DNA of 64,000 bases from Paenibacillus agilis (GCF_007786455.1 NZ_VNJK01000001.1:2440074-2504073), one strand, 5' to 3'; counted from the first letter of the stretch, positions 46,828-56,403 are shown. Notes: generated by a model from the letters alone, not told the origin. Program-made: numbers and translations.

Positions 46828-48525
46828 CTATGTATTCATCAACAAAGCATTTTCTATCACATTGCCATCTTTAACGTATAAAAAACGATTTCCAAAAGGA
46901 ACTACGGATTTACGGTGTGTAATGTAAATGATAATTTTATCTTGTGAGAGTTCATTTAAAGCAGTATAAAGTAAATCCTCGGTTTGCTGATCAAGATGTT
47001 TAGTAGCTTCATCTAAAACAATAATTTCCGCATCTTTTAGAAGTTGCCCCGCTAAAATAATCCGTTGTTTTTGACCGCCAGAAAGTTTGCTTCCGCCCTC
47101 ACCCATATTAGAATCTAATTTATCCGACATTAGCTGTATGTCATTGTAAATTTGTGCTTTCTTACATGCCATAGTGATTTCTTCTTCCGTTGCATGTGGT
47201 TTAATAAACAAAAAGTATTCACGAATCGTCATATGGAATAGTGACGTTTCCTGCATTACATATCCCAGTTTTTTGTATAACGAGCGCTTGTTAATATTTT
47301 GAATAGATATGCCTGCAATTGCTACACTTCCTTCAACAGGTTCTATCATTCCCGTTATCATTTTTAGAAGTGTGGACTTTCCTTCCCCGCTTTTTCCAGA
47401 AATGACAACACGATCCCCAGGCTGGATTGTTAAATTGATGTTATTCAATATTAAACGACCCTGATCAGGGTATCTGAAACTTACATTACTTAGCTCTATC
47501 GTTGTTTTTTTTCTCCACTTGGTACTTTGACGTTGCAAGGTTTTTTGAGTAAGAAGCTTTATAACTCGATCAATAATCGACTTTTGGTTTCTTAGCTCTC
47601 CATCGGCTGTAGACAACTCCTTAACCGAATCTGCTAAAACCGTATTGTATTGAATGAACATGACCAATAACCCTATGGTCAAATCACTTTGAATTACGAA
47701 TAAACCACCAATAAAGTACAATAACAACTGCATTACAAACTTATCTTTCACCCATGGCATTACTAAACTACGTATTACAAAAAATTGAATTCTGAGCGTG
47801 TGCAATTTAGCAAACTTATTCAAGAATCTAACATATTTTCGTTTCTCGTATTTTTCTAAATTAAGCGCCTTGATTTCTTTCCAGCCGCTAAGAGATGCAT
47901 AAAACCACGAGATCATTTGCTCATCGTTTTTTCGGTTAAGCTCCACAATATTTTTTTCTTTATTACTAATAAATAGATCAAAATACAACGTCAATGGAAT
48001 CATAAGTACAGCAATAACAGCAAGTTTCCATGAAATCGAGAACAACAGACTGCAAGAAATAAGAATCGAAATGGCAGAAATAATATAGTGAATTATTTGT
48101 TTTTCAACAAATCCCCTAATAAATGCAGTGTCATCTTCAATATTCATTTTCACATTCGCAATGCTGTCATCACACGCACCATTAAGGTCTTTTCGCACAA
48201 AGTCACTGAAAATTTTGCTTTTAATATTGAATAACAAATGGTAACTTAAACGGTTATTGCAGTAGAGATGTAGGTAGCTAGAAATTGTTTTCACAAGTTG
48301 TATCCCTAAGTATCCAATCAACACCACTGAAAAAAATTTAGAGAACTGACCTCCGACGATAATATCATCAATAAAAATTCGATAGATCACGGGTGGCAAG
48401 AAGGTAACCATCACGCTGATAATACTTAGCAAAAAGAGACCCACTACATAACGTTTGACATTGTTCAAATAATGCTTCAAAAATGAGACAATATGTATAC
48501 GATATTTTTGATTATTCCACAACAT
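46828..48525 (-). CDS. ABC exporter, fused membrane and ATPase domains (first of two)
   Basis: ATG 48525 with GAGAGGGGG; 565 residues. Six membrane helices, then Walker A ISGKSGEGKST, signature LSGGQKQR and Walker B IIVLDEATKHLD. Overlaps the FkbH gene by 14 bases. It may form a heterodimer with the exporter at 42293-44029; their ATPase motifs are both intact. Confidence 0.9.
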   Translation of the reverse strand: MLWNNQKYRIHIVSFLKHYLNNVKRYVVGLFLLSIISVMVTFLPPVIYRIFIDDIIVGGQFSKFFSVVLIGYLGIQLVKTISSYLHLYCNNRLSYHLLFNIKSKIFSDFVRKDLNGACDDSIANVKMNIEDDTAFIRGFVEKQIIHYIISAISILISCSLLFSISWKLAVIAVLMIPLTLYFDLFISNKEKNIVELNRKNDEQMISWFYASLSGWKEIKALNLEKYEKRKYVRFLNKFAKLHTLRIQFFVIRSLVMPWVKDKFVMQLLLYFIGGLFVIQSDLTIGLLVMFIQYNTVLADSVKELSTADGELRNQKSIIDRVIKLLTQKTLQRQSTKWRKKTTIELSNVSFRYPDQGRLILNNINLTIQPGDRVVISGKSGEGKSTLLKMITGMIEPVEGSVAIAGISIQNINKRSLYKKLGYVMQETSLFHMTIREYFLFIKPHATEEEITMACKKAQIYNDIQLMSDKLDSNMGEGGSKLSGGQKQRIILAGQLLKDAEIIVLDEATKHLDQQTEDLLYTALNELSQDKIIIYITHRKSVVPFGNRFLYVKDGNVIENALLMNT

Positions 48526-50143
48526 GTAACCCCCTCTCCGACTTACTATTCAAATATTCTTGCATAAACCAGCTGAATTCTTCATTTTTCCCATTCGACA
48601 CATAGCTATAAGTGATGTTTACATCTTCACTTTGAAATGAGTCCTTCATAAAATCCACCATATAATGTTCAACGTTCCGACCAAAGGCTCGACAAGACAA
48701 GTAAAATCCGTCTACATGAAGATGTTGACAATTTTTAATATGTACGATCAAAAAACCGATATATCCATAATCCCCAAACCTATCAGATAGCTTAAAACAT
48801 CTTATCCAATAATTTTCGTCTTCGGTCATTTCCAATAACTCTGAAACTTGATATTTACGAATAGATAAGTTGCATTTGTTTGTCCGTATCGTCAATTGTG
48901 ACATTCTGGACACATTAAAAGTATTTAGTGTTTCTGTTTCTATACGAATTTGAAGTGATTTTATATATTGCTCATAATCAATGTAATTCTCTTTCTCCTC
49001 TTTTCTTTTTCTTTCCGCAATGTAACTTGCGTTTCTTGTTAAGTCGTCATTTGTCAGACGATCAGTTTTAAATAAATCGAGCCGTTCCAGAAGGTTTGTC
49101 ATTTCATACGGCCTTTTCATGTCAAATTGAATTGGAATCACCTCTGGTACAGCCTCTCTGATAAGATTTATTTCAAAAGACGAGTCATCAATAAAAACAA
49201 CACTATCCATAGATATATTTATTTCATTTACAATTGCTATGATATTATCAGCTTTGTTAAACCAATTAATCCGAAAAGTGGCTAAGTGAGATTCATTGAT
49301 TAGCATAAATGGATGACTTCGCAATACCTGCAGTACATCCTCTTCATTGTTTTTGCTGCATATTGTTAATATGACCCCGCAGGCGTGCAATTTCAATAAG
49401 TATTCTTGAAAGTGTAGATACTGATTTCCTGGATAAGTTGTGTCTAGACTAATACCGTTTATTGAAACTTCATCAAGAATGCCGCCCCATAAAACATTAT
49501 CGCAATCAAGAACGATGCACTTCTTATATTTCCCCTGAATTTTCTTCACTTCCTTTACAATCACTTGTGCAATAGCCAAGCATCCTGTGAATGAATAAGG
49601 TAGATGATAGGCATATAATGCTCGGTAATCGTAAAATAATTTAGTACCAACTTGGGTTAAGGCACTCGTTAAATCGATAGCGTAACCACCTTGTCTTGAA
49701 CAAAATATCCTTAATTTCTCTCGTAAATATTCAACTTGAGTCTTCTCTATATCTCGATAACTTTGTTCAGGAATCAGCACCAAAACAGGTGCTTGGGTTA
49801 ATTCTCTTATTTTCTCCATAACAGAATTCCAAAAACATAGCTTCAGATCTAAGAAGTCTTCGTTTCCCATAACCGAGCTTAGTAAGCTTTTCATATCAAT
49901 GTGCATCACAATGTAATCTGCTTCTGATAATATTTCAGTATGATTATGCTGAAAAAAATCATCTAGGCCAATATGTTTCATCTTCATATTTACAGACAAC
50001 GCATCATAAATTGTCACCTTCAGAGTCTGGCTTAAAATAGGTTCAAGTGAAAGGTCGCTTATTAACAACATTGTCGCAGATTCTGCATCCGTAATTCGCT
50101 TTAACGCCAACAATATATCGCTATACCCTATTATTTCATTCAT
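48512..50143 (-). CDS. FkbH-like HAD protein (glyceryl or acyl loading onto carrier protein)
   Basis: ATG 50143 after GAGGAGAGAGG; 543 residues. N-terminal part is SGNH-like and degenerate; the HAD core has VLDCDNVLWGG, then FIDDSSFEINLIREAVPEV; the C-terminal ~140 residues are acetyltransferase-like (MSQLTIRTNKCN, FGDYGYIGFLIV). FkbH proteins take glycerate from 1,3-bisphosphoglycerate, drop the phosphate and load it onto an ACP. The lone ACP at 54764-55030 is the likely partner. Whether glycerate is the substrate here is inferred from the family. Confidence 0.85.
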   Translation of the reverse strand: MNEIIGYSDILLALKRITDAESATMLLISDLSLEPILSQTLKVTIYDALSVNMKMKHIGLDDFFQHNHTEILSEADYIVMHIDMKSLLSSVMGNEDFLDLKLCFWNSVMEKIRELTQAPVLVLIPEQSYRDIEKTQVEYLREKLRIFCSRQGGYAIDLTSALTQVGTKLFYDYRALYAYHLPYSFTGCLAIAQVIVKEVKKIQGKYKKCIVLDCDNVLWGGILDEVSINGISLDTTYPGNQYLHFQEYLLKLHACGVILTICSKNNEEDVLQVLRSHPFMLINESHLATFRINWFNKADNIIAIVNEINISMDSVVFIDDSSFEINLIREAVPEVIPIQFDMKRPYEMTNLLERLDLFKTDRLTNDDLTRNASYIAERKRKEEKENYIDYEQYIKSLQIRIETETLNTFNVSRMSQLTIRTNKCNLSIRKYQVSELLEMTEDENYWIRCFKLSDRFGDYGYIGFLIVHIKNCQHLHVDGFYLSCRAFGRNVEHYMVDFMKDSFQSEDVNITYSYVSNGKNEEFSWFMQEYLNSKSERGLHVVE

Positions 50144-50171
50144 AAAAGCCTCTCTCCTCGTTCCTGTAGTT

Positions 50172-51542
50172 TTACATCTCTACAAGATATTTCCCTTGAA
50201 TTTTTCCAGTATCCGAGGTCGGCAGCTTATCTAAGAATATCAACCTTCTTGGTATTTCCACAGGCTGTAGATTTAATTTACAGTACTCTTTAATATATTT
50301 ATCTGTAATATGAATCGATGGCTCTTCTAACACGATAAATGCCTTAATGAGCTCATAAAATCCTTCAGCCGATTCTGGGATAACAACAACATCTTTTACT
50401 CCTTGTATGCTTTTCAAAACGTTTTCAACCTTCTCAATGCTTACTTTTATACCACCAATTGTTATAACAGGCTTTATCCTTCCTAAGACAACGACACACC
50501 CATCTTCCCTTATCTCACCAAAGTCTCCTGTAGCAAACGGCCCGTCTTGCTCCAATCCGTCATAATAACCTTTCATATTTCCTTTTGAACACACGTGAAG
50601 CTGCTTCTTTTCATCTGTCGAAAATGTTCTCCCTTGCAAAGGCCAACCTACAACATGGTTATTAGTTTCTGGTGTCATGTTCGGATAAATCGCTAGAGTA
50701 CCTGTTTCAGTACTCCCGTAATTATTTGTAAGTTTTAAAGAAAGTTTATCCTGTACCAACTGTCTAACATCCCTAGTAAGTGGCGCCCCAGCAGAAAACG
50801 CATATTGTGGTTGTGTGATATCTGGACCTGGAGCATCTGCTATAAAATGATACTGATAAGGAATACCATATACCACATCCGGCTCTAGAACACTCCATAT
50901 TTTTCTAGCGTAGGATGGATAAAATGACTGAATTAAGAAAACTCTGTATTGTTGAAAGAATGGCCACATCATCCCACCACAAAAACCATATGAATGGTGA
51001 AGAGGAGTCATATTCAGGAAAATTGCGCCCTCGCATACAGCCATTGACTGTTGTAAAGCCGATATTTCTTCTGAAACTGCCTCCCAGTCTCGGATCACTA
51101 ATCTACTTCTACCAGTGGTCCCTGATGTATATTGTCCGATCCAGCTTCCGCTAGATGCAGTATGCAACTGATCCTTTTCCAATACATAAATAGGATCATG
51201 AGGATCCATCATGCGGCACGCTTTAAAAGGTTTATCCGAGATTAATGCACAACACGGACTCTTCTGAAAATGACCTTCAAGTTCTGCGGGTGTCCACTTG
51301 TCACCAAACAGAACGATACCTCTATCGTCTAAGGTAGCAGCTATTACAAGGCTCAAGAAGACAATCCGGTCAGAGCATACGATTCCAATTGGTCCTTTGG
51401 GTATTATCGAAAGCATTTGTTTAATTCTCTGAATACTTATATGTAAATCATGAGTGTCTAACCATATGTCCAAGTTATTTGAAAATCGGAACTTATTCGA
51501 CTCCAAGACATGGAGTATTTTTTTTTTAATAATAGTTCTCAT
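50172..51542 (-). CDS. AMP-forming acyl/aryl ligase
   Basis: 456 residues from ATG 51542, 4 bases after the previous stop; the only purine box, GAAAGG, touches the start, so translation is probably coupled. Adenylation motifs are present: YTSGTTGRSR, NNYGSTETG, ATGDFGE, and the catalytic Lys in PTSDTGKIQGK. It is shorter than NRPS adenylation domains and fits stand-alone ligases. It should activate a carboxylic acid as AMP ester for transfer to a carrier protein or CoA; 4-aminobenzoate from the pab genes is an attractive but unproven substrate. Confidence 0.8.
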   Translation of the reverse strand: MRTIIKKKILHVLESNKFRFSNNLDIWLDTHDLHISIQRIKQMLSIIPKGPIGIVCSDRIVFLSLVIAATLDDRGIVLFGDKWTPAELEGHFQKSPCCALISDKPFKACRMMDPHDPIYVLEKDQLHTASSGSWIGQYTSGTTGRSRLVIRDWEAVSEEISALQQSMAVCEGAIFLNMTPLHHSYGFCGGMMWPFFQQYRVFLIQSFYPSYARKIWSVLEPDVVYGIPYQYHFIADAPGPDITQPQYAFSAGAPLTRDVRQLVQDKLSLKLTNNYGSTETGTLAIYPNMTPETNNHVVGWPLQGRTFSTDEKKQLHVCSKGNMKGYYDGLEQDGPFATGDFGEIREDGCVVVLGRIKPVITIGGIKVSIEKVENVLKSIQGVKDVVVIPESAEGFYELIKAFIVLEEPSIHITDKYIKEYCKLNLQPVEIPRRLIFLDKLPTSDTGKIQGKYLVEM

Positions 51543-51546
51543 CCTT

Positions 51547-52491
51547 TCATTTAATCTGATAGGATATTTCGTTCAACTCATGTATGACGTTTTCAGATAA
51601 TTCAAAAGAATAGCTCAATAATTCATCCAGCTGCTCCTTGCTGCTAAATCCGCTGACGGTTCCTGAGACGTTAGGTTGAGAAAGTAACCATCCATATGCG
51701 GCTGCAATTAGCGGAATATTAGCCTCATTACATATCTTGTGAAATTGCTGCATACCTACCTTTAGTTGATCATCCTCAAGCAACTTGAGAATCCATTTAT
51801 TACGATAAGGTTTTGCCCCTCTTGATGATTCTGGCAAGCCATTCATGTATTTTCCACTTAGTAATCCTTGAGCAAGAGGTGAATAAGGTACTAGCCCAAC
51901 ACCGTATTGCTCACAAACTTCTAACACTTCTTTCGATGGGCGTTGTAATACATTGTATAGCAACTGATTCGCAATCACTTGTACCTTATATTCCTTAGCC
52001 AGTTCGCAAAATTCTTTTATTTGGTCAGCTTTCCACATGCTAATTCCTGCATATAAAATTTTCCCTTGTTTTTTCAAAGTAGAAAATGCATCCATCGTTT
52101 CGTGAAGTGAGGTTTCTGGATCGAATCGATGACAATAATAAATATCTATATAGTCTGTTTGGAGTCTCCTCAGGCTGCGATCGCAGCTCTCCATTATATG
52201 TTTACGTGAGAGACCTTTATCGTTGGGCATTTCTCCTACCTTCGTGCAAACTTTCGTTGCTAGTACGTATGAGGATCTCCGAATATCTTTTAATGTTTTT
52301 CCTAATAGCTCCTCTGACCAGCCAGGCATAGCACCATAAAGATCCGCTGTATCAAAGTGAAATATATTTTCTTTCATGGCTGAAGCGATTAACGATCGAT
52401 GATTCTCTTCCACTGATGAAAAATTGATCCATGTACCAATACCAATCTGCGATATTTTAAGTCCCGAATGACCTAATCGACGGGCATCCAT
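51547..52491 (-). CDS. Aldo/keto reductase
   Basis: ATG 52491 after GAAGGA; 314 residues. Catalytic tetrad is visible: Asp and Tyr in HFDTADLYG, Lys in LATKV, and His in YYCHRFD. The cofactor region GFSSKEQLDE near the end fits NADPH binding of the Kv-beta/tyrosine auxotrophy branch. It may reduce a carbonyl in the pathway. Confidence 0.88.
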   Translation of the reverse strand: MDARRLGHSGLKISQIGIGTWINFSSVEENHRSLIASAMKENIFHFDTADLYGAMPGWSEELLGKTLKDIRRSSYVLATKVCTKVGEMPNDKGLSRKHIMESCDRSLRRLQTDYIDIYYCHRFDPETSLHETMDAFSTLKKQGKILYAGISMWKADQIKEFCELAKEYKVQVIANQLLYNVLQRPSKEVLEVCEQYGVGLVPYSPLAQGLLSGKYMNGLPESSRGAKPYRNKWILKLLEDDQLKVGMQQFHKICNEANIPLIAAAYGWLLSQPNVSGTVSGFSSKEQLDELLSYSFELSENVIHELNEISYQIK

Positions 52492-52572
52492 TGATAATCC
52501 TTCTTCCTATAGTTAGAGTAAATACAACTAAAAAGAAATGGGAATAAATAAACTTTAGATGAAAACATTAAA

Positions 52573-53409
52573 TCAGCATGACTTGAATGCGGTTTTGCTT
52601 GTTAAAGGACGTATTTGTAGTAGTCGGATCTTCCCTTGCCCATCTTCAGCCCATTCTACTTCTTGTTCGCTTCCAAAGAATGATACTAGCTCTCTCAAAA
52701 AATGCGATAATTCGTTTACAAATTTTTGATCAAATACGGGAGCTTCGTTCTCTTTCACTATTGATTTATAGTAAATTCCGCCTTCTGAAGAAGCGGACAT
52801 AACGGTTTGTTGATTACCTCTGCGCAAAGTTATAATGTTTGCATCCTTTAACTGAGCGGACACAAAATCAGGACTTACCTCACCTGAAACAACACCCGCG
52901 CCTAATCCCCAAACTCCTTCTATCATGCACTGATTAGGCTCAGGACGACCAATGATAGCAACTCCTGAACGTTTTGGCATTACCATTTCTTGAATAAAAA
53001 TATGAAGCATCAGGTTTGAAGCTCCCAAACGCTCTGTATATCGAAGGACTAATGGAGAACAAAGCTCATTCCAACATTCTAACACTGCTTCAACTATCTG
53101 ATCTTTGCCCTTTACAGCTAAAATACTTTTAAAAATACCCGCACCACTAGCGATTGGATTATCTTCGAAAGTAGAACTTGATCTTACAGCATAACAATTA
53201 ATTTCATTTAGCATTTCTAAAATATCTTTTAAGAAGATTCTACGATCGGTTATAGCAACATTTTCAATTACCCAATGAGGAATGACGATGCCATTAGGCA
53301 CCGACATTCCTTTTGCAAGAGCAGCGCTTAGTCGCCAAACCTTACCACCAATCTGTTCTTTAGAAAATTCTTGGATAACATCAGCAAGTTGTATGGTTAA
53401 GTTATTCAA
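52573..53409 (-). CDS. ATP-grasp subunit of a split PEP-synthase-like dikinase
   Basis: TTG 53409 after AAGGAGGT; 278 residues. It matches the N-terminal ATP-binding domain of pyruvate phosphate dikinase, PEP synthase and rifampin phosphotransferase: GGKVWRLSAALAKGMSVPNG, AVRSSSTFEDNPIASGAGIF, GLGAGVVSGEVSPD and EVEWAEDGQGKIRLLQIRPL. In such enzymes ATP's beta phosphate (via pyrophosphate) goes to a swinging His on another domain. Here that His domain is encoded separately at 54437-54757. With the other cluster genes, an L-glutamine kinase role like Campylobacter Cj1418 is likely. Confidence 0.8.
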   Translation of the reverse strand: MNNLTIQLADVIQEFSKEQIGGKVWRLSAALAKGMSVPNGIVIPHWVIENVAITDRRIFLKDILEMLNEINCYAVRSSSTFEDNPIASGAGIFKSILAVKGKDQIVEAVLECWNELCSPLVLRYTERLGASNLMLHIFIQEMVMPKRSGVAIIGRPEPNQCMIEGVWGLGAGVVSGEVSPDFVSAQLKDANIITLRRGNQQTVMSASSEGGIYYKSIVKENEAPVFDQKFVNELSHFLRELVSFFGSEQEVEWAEDGQGKIRLLQIRPLTSKTAFKSC

Positions 53410-53442
53410 CGCTTATTACCTCCTTGCAAATTGTCATCAGTG

Positions 53443-54444
53443 TTACAATACAAGTCGAATCAGCTTAGCTACTTCATCAGGAGATAAACACTTTTGTCTG
53501 ACTTTGTTAATATTCCCTTGTAAAATTTGGTGATACACATGCGACGGAGGCGATTTGGTCCTTCCACATAAATTACTCAATGGATATTTTCTAATCCAAA
53601 AAATTTCAGCATACTTTTCTGCCTTTTGTCTCCATTCCCATCTATCCACAATAGCGGCAACTGCTCGTGCCTTTTGAATAATTTCATCAGTCAGTTCAAT
53701 AATAACCTGATCATTTTTCTCTCTTACACCGTTTATCTCTATAACACTCCCGATAAGGCTCTTACCTAGAATTCCCTCATGATAAATATGATCAAAATTA
53801 TCTACCCTAACTTCAACATCTGAGTTATAGTTACAAATCGTTCGAATACTTTCGACAGGCAATAATAATTTTCTCTCCCATAGTTCCGTTGGTCTTAGAT
53901 TGTAATATTCTCGGAATATAAAGCAACTGTTATCGTCTGTATATGGACCATGGACCGATTTAGTTGCATCATGTCCTCTAAATAATGTCGCTTCAGTATA
54001 GGCGAATAGTGCAGCTTGCAGTCGATGAACAACATTTGAATTTATCCTATCTAATTCAGTTGGAATGTGTGTACCCTTTAGAAGATTTGTTCCAAGTTCG
54101 CTGAATGTATCACTCAATTTTAAAGTTTCAGCGATTTTGATCATTTTAAAAATAAATTGATGTTGTTCACTTAATGGGATTCGCTTTCTACGTAGGCCAA
54201 ACAATACGACATCAATTAGTCTAAAAATTCTTCCAGGGAACTTAAACGCCTTACCAATTATTTCAGCAGCATCCTCAGTACGATCCCAGATCATATTAAG
54301 GTCACTAACAAACTCTTCTGCAAATGCATCGGCGAACAAATGCATAATTGACGAAATCCTGATCGGCCAATCATTATAATCATTGTAACCCCATGCTACC
54401 TTCAAAGAATCCCGATACTTTTCCAATAGAATCGAATCATTCAA
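53443..54444 (-). CDS. Unrecognised protein between the two dikinase subunits; possible substrate domain
   Basis: ATG 54444 after GGAGAAGTGAGGA; 333 residues, overlapping the His-domain gene by 8 bases and ending 33 bases before the ATP-grasp gene. I recognise no motif with certainty. It is mostly helical in the first 130 residues, with a conserved-looking GHDATKSVHGPYTDD near residue 158. In rifampin phosphotransferase and, by analogy, glutamine kinase, a middle domain binds the acceptor between the ATP and His domains. This protein sits exactly there in gene order, so an acceptor-binding subunit is my inference. Confidence 0.5.
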   Translation of the reverse strand: MNDSILLEKYRDSLKVAWGYNDYNDWPIRISSIMHLFADAFAEEFVSDLNMIWDRTEDAAEIIGKAFKFPGRIFRLIDVVLFGLRRKRIPLSEQHQFIFKMIKIAETLKLSDTFSELGTNLLKGTHIPTELDRINSNVVHRLQAALFAYTEATLFRGHDATKSVHGPYTDDNSCFIFREYYNLRPTELWERKLLLPVESIRTICNYNSDVEVRVDNFDHIYHEGILGKSLIGSVIEINGVREKNDQVIIELTDEIIQKARAVAAIVDRWEWRQKAEKYAEIFWIRKYPLSNLCGRTKSPPSHVYHQILQGNINKVRQKCLSPDEVAKLIRLVL

Positions 54445-54757
54445 CGATCCTCACTTCTCCTTTTTCTGAATCAACCTCAATTAAACTACCATCTGCAATA
54501 CGAGTGGCATCAGCAACCTGAGTCAAACAAGGTAAACCGATCTCACCTGCAATAATACAGATGTGTGCCATTACAGCACCAGTCTCACATACAAGTCCCC
54601 CTGCATCAAAGAGCATCAAGGAGTATCGAGGATGACTGTATGGGACGACTAATATATCGCCTTTAGTAAAAGGGCGAGTATTTTCATCGGACACCACATA
54701 TGCCCTTGCTTTTACATAGCCAGGATTAACGGCCACACCTGTGTATGTGCTTTTCAT
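54437..54757 (-). CDS. Mobile phosphohistidine subunit of the split dikinase
   Basis: ATG 54757 with GGTGTAAGGGA; 106 residues, just the PEP-utilising mobile domain. TGAVMAHICIIAGEIGLPCL carries the phosphorylated His in the family pattern GxxxSHxAIxARE-GIP, with Ala in place of Ser before it. Known single-chain relatives have this at the C-terminus. As a separate protein it would shuttle phosphate between the ATP-grasp protein (52573-53409) and the acceptor, as in two-gene phenylphosphate synthase. Confidence 0.82.
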   Translation of the reverse strand: MKSTYTGVAVNPGYVKARAYVVSDENTRPFTKGDILVVPYSHPRYSLMLFDAGGLVCETGAVMAHICIIAGEIGLPCLTQVADATRIADGSLIEVDSEKGEVRIVE

Positions 54758-54763
54758 ATTCCC

Positions 54764-55030
54764 TTACACCTGCCTTTGCAATAGTTTGGAGTGAATAAAG
54801 TCTACCAAACTACCAAAACGATCAAAAAGACTCGCATTTAAATCCTCATTAAAGATCGGTAGATCTAATTTAGCTTCAATAACAACGACCAATTCGATTA
54901 GTTGAACTGAATCTAGTCCTACATCCCTTAATAAGGAAGTATCCTCATGAATTTCATCTGTTATGGTCGAAGATGCGAGTCCTGAACGTAACATCTCCTT
55001 AATTTCCTCTATAATCATCTCTTTTTCCAT
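54764..55030 (-). CDS. Acyl carrier protein
   Basis: ATG 55030 after GAGGAGG; 88 residues. The phosphopantetheine Ser is in DVGLDSVQLIEL, followed by the usual acidic helix. It is the only carrier protein in the window. Likely partners are FkbH, the AMP ligase and the BtrH-like protein. It lies between the radical SAM gene and the dikinase genes, with 5-6 base gaps. Confidence 0.9.
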   Translation of the reverse strand: MEKEMIIEEIKEMLRSGLASSTITDEIHEDTSLLRDVGLDSVQLIELVVVIEAKLDLPIFNEDLNASLFDRFGSLVDFIHSKLLQRQV

Positions 55031-55035
55031 AATCG

Positions 55036-56337
55036 TTAGCCTCCTCTAGAAATATGTGCAAGCATAGATTCTTTTTTGTTTTCGGGATAGAAATATCTTC
55101 CAATGTCATCAGCATAGCCGTAGTAAGAAGAAGTAACAATAAAATTGTCCCCATTCTTAATTACTATTCCCTTTTCCATTAAATAGCTCATCTGCTTGCC
55201 ATACAAATCCTGAACCTCAAAACCAAATCGATTTAAAAAATCGCTAGCGCTGAAAGATAAATTTTTCAATCCCATCGTAATAAAACGTATAATTTCATCC
55301 TGCTGACTCATTTTGTATGCTCGATTGATTGGCAATTTATTATTGTTTACAAAATCCCTATACTCATTTAGTTGAGATGCATTTTGATAGATATAACCGT
55401 TCACATAGGAATGTGAGGATAGACCAATTCCAATCATTTCACCACCACTTTGTACATTTAGACGATGACGATGAATATAACGATCGTTGTTAGTGAAACT
55501 GAAGCAATCCCACATCGAATACCCATTACGCCCGAAAGTTTCACGAGCATACTCAAAATGTTGTACTTCCTTTGCATTCGAAATCAACAAATCCGGGTCC
55601 TTTCTCACCTTTCGGAATAATTTTGTGTTGTAATAAACCTCCATTTTGTACAAGGCAATGTTTTCTGGTTTCAGTTGAACCATCTCATTAATGGTATTTA
55701 TCCAATTCTCATCAGTCGCTCCTACCATTCCCGACATGATGTCACAGCTCACCCAATCAAAACCGGCTTTACGAACCCGTTCATAAGTACTATAGAACAG
55801 AGGTTTGGAGTGATTTCGTCCGTTAAGTTCCAGCACCTTCTCATCCAAACTTTGCACTCCCATACTTACCCTATGAACACCGAGTTTCTTCATCGATTCC
55901 AGTTTAGGTGTTGTTGCTTCGCCGCCAGGCCTAACCTCTACGCAAAACTCAAAATCATCGGTTACAGGGAATACTTTTTTTATCGCCTCTGTGATCGTCA
56001 CGATTTGGTCAGCTGACAGCATCGTTGGTGTGCCCCCGCCAAAATACATCGATTCCATGGTATATGTATTAAATTCTGGTCGCTGGGACATGATTTCAAT
56101 CTCTTTCAGCAATAGCTCGACGTAATCTGAGATCTCATCTCTACCTTTTGGCTCTTCTACACGGTAATAGCAAAAATCACATCTTGTCGGACAAAATGGA
56201 AGATGGACGTAAACATTTACTCTTTTTTTCTCCCAAAGTGCTGAAGTGTCTTTAATGTTTAGTACATTAAATGGAGGATATGACGTTGTAAAATCTTCTC
56301 TTTTCATTAAAAGATCCAATATGACATCTCCAATCAT
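55036..56337 (-). CDS. HemN/HemW-like radical SAM enzyme
   Basis: 433 residues from ATG 56337, which has no clear ribosome site; ATG 56307 or TTG 56319 are possible shorter starts. The cluster motif CPTRCDFCYYR binds the iron-sulfur cluster, and YFGGGTPTML and VEVRPGG fit SAM binding in the HemN-like group. A HemN C-terminal region is present (SHSYVNG, FITMGLKNLSFSASDF). Relatives in natural-product clusters methylate, cyclopropanate or decarboxylate unreactive carbons using two SAM molecules. True HemN activity is unlikely given the context. Confidence 0.85.
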   Translation of the reverse strand: MIGDVILDLLMKREDFTTSYPPFNVLNIKDTSALWEKKRVNVYVHLPFCPTRCDFCYYRVEEPKGRDEISDYVELLLKEIEIMSQRPEFNTYTMESMYFGGGTPTMLSADQIVTITEAIKKVFPVTDDFEFCVEVRPGGEATTPKLESMKKLGVHRVSMGVQSLDEKVLELNGRNHSKPLFYSTYERVRKAGFDWVSCDIMSGMVGATDENWINTINEMVQLKPENIALYKMEVYYNTKLFRKVRKDPDLLISNAKEVQHFEYARETFGRNGYSMWDCFSFTNNDRYIHRHRLNVQSGGEMIGIGLSSHSYVNGYIYQNASQLNEYRDFVNNNKLPINRAYKMSQQDEIIRFITMGLKNLSFSASDFLNRFGFEVQDLYGKQMSYLMEKGIVIKNGDNFIVTSSYYGYADDIGRYFYPENKKESMLAHISRGG

Positions 56338-56403
56338 TAGTTAATGGCACCGCTATAAACAATCTGAGCGTTAGCTACTCGTATGTTGTGTCACAAAACA
56401 ATA

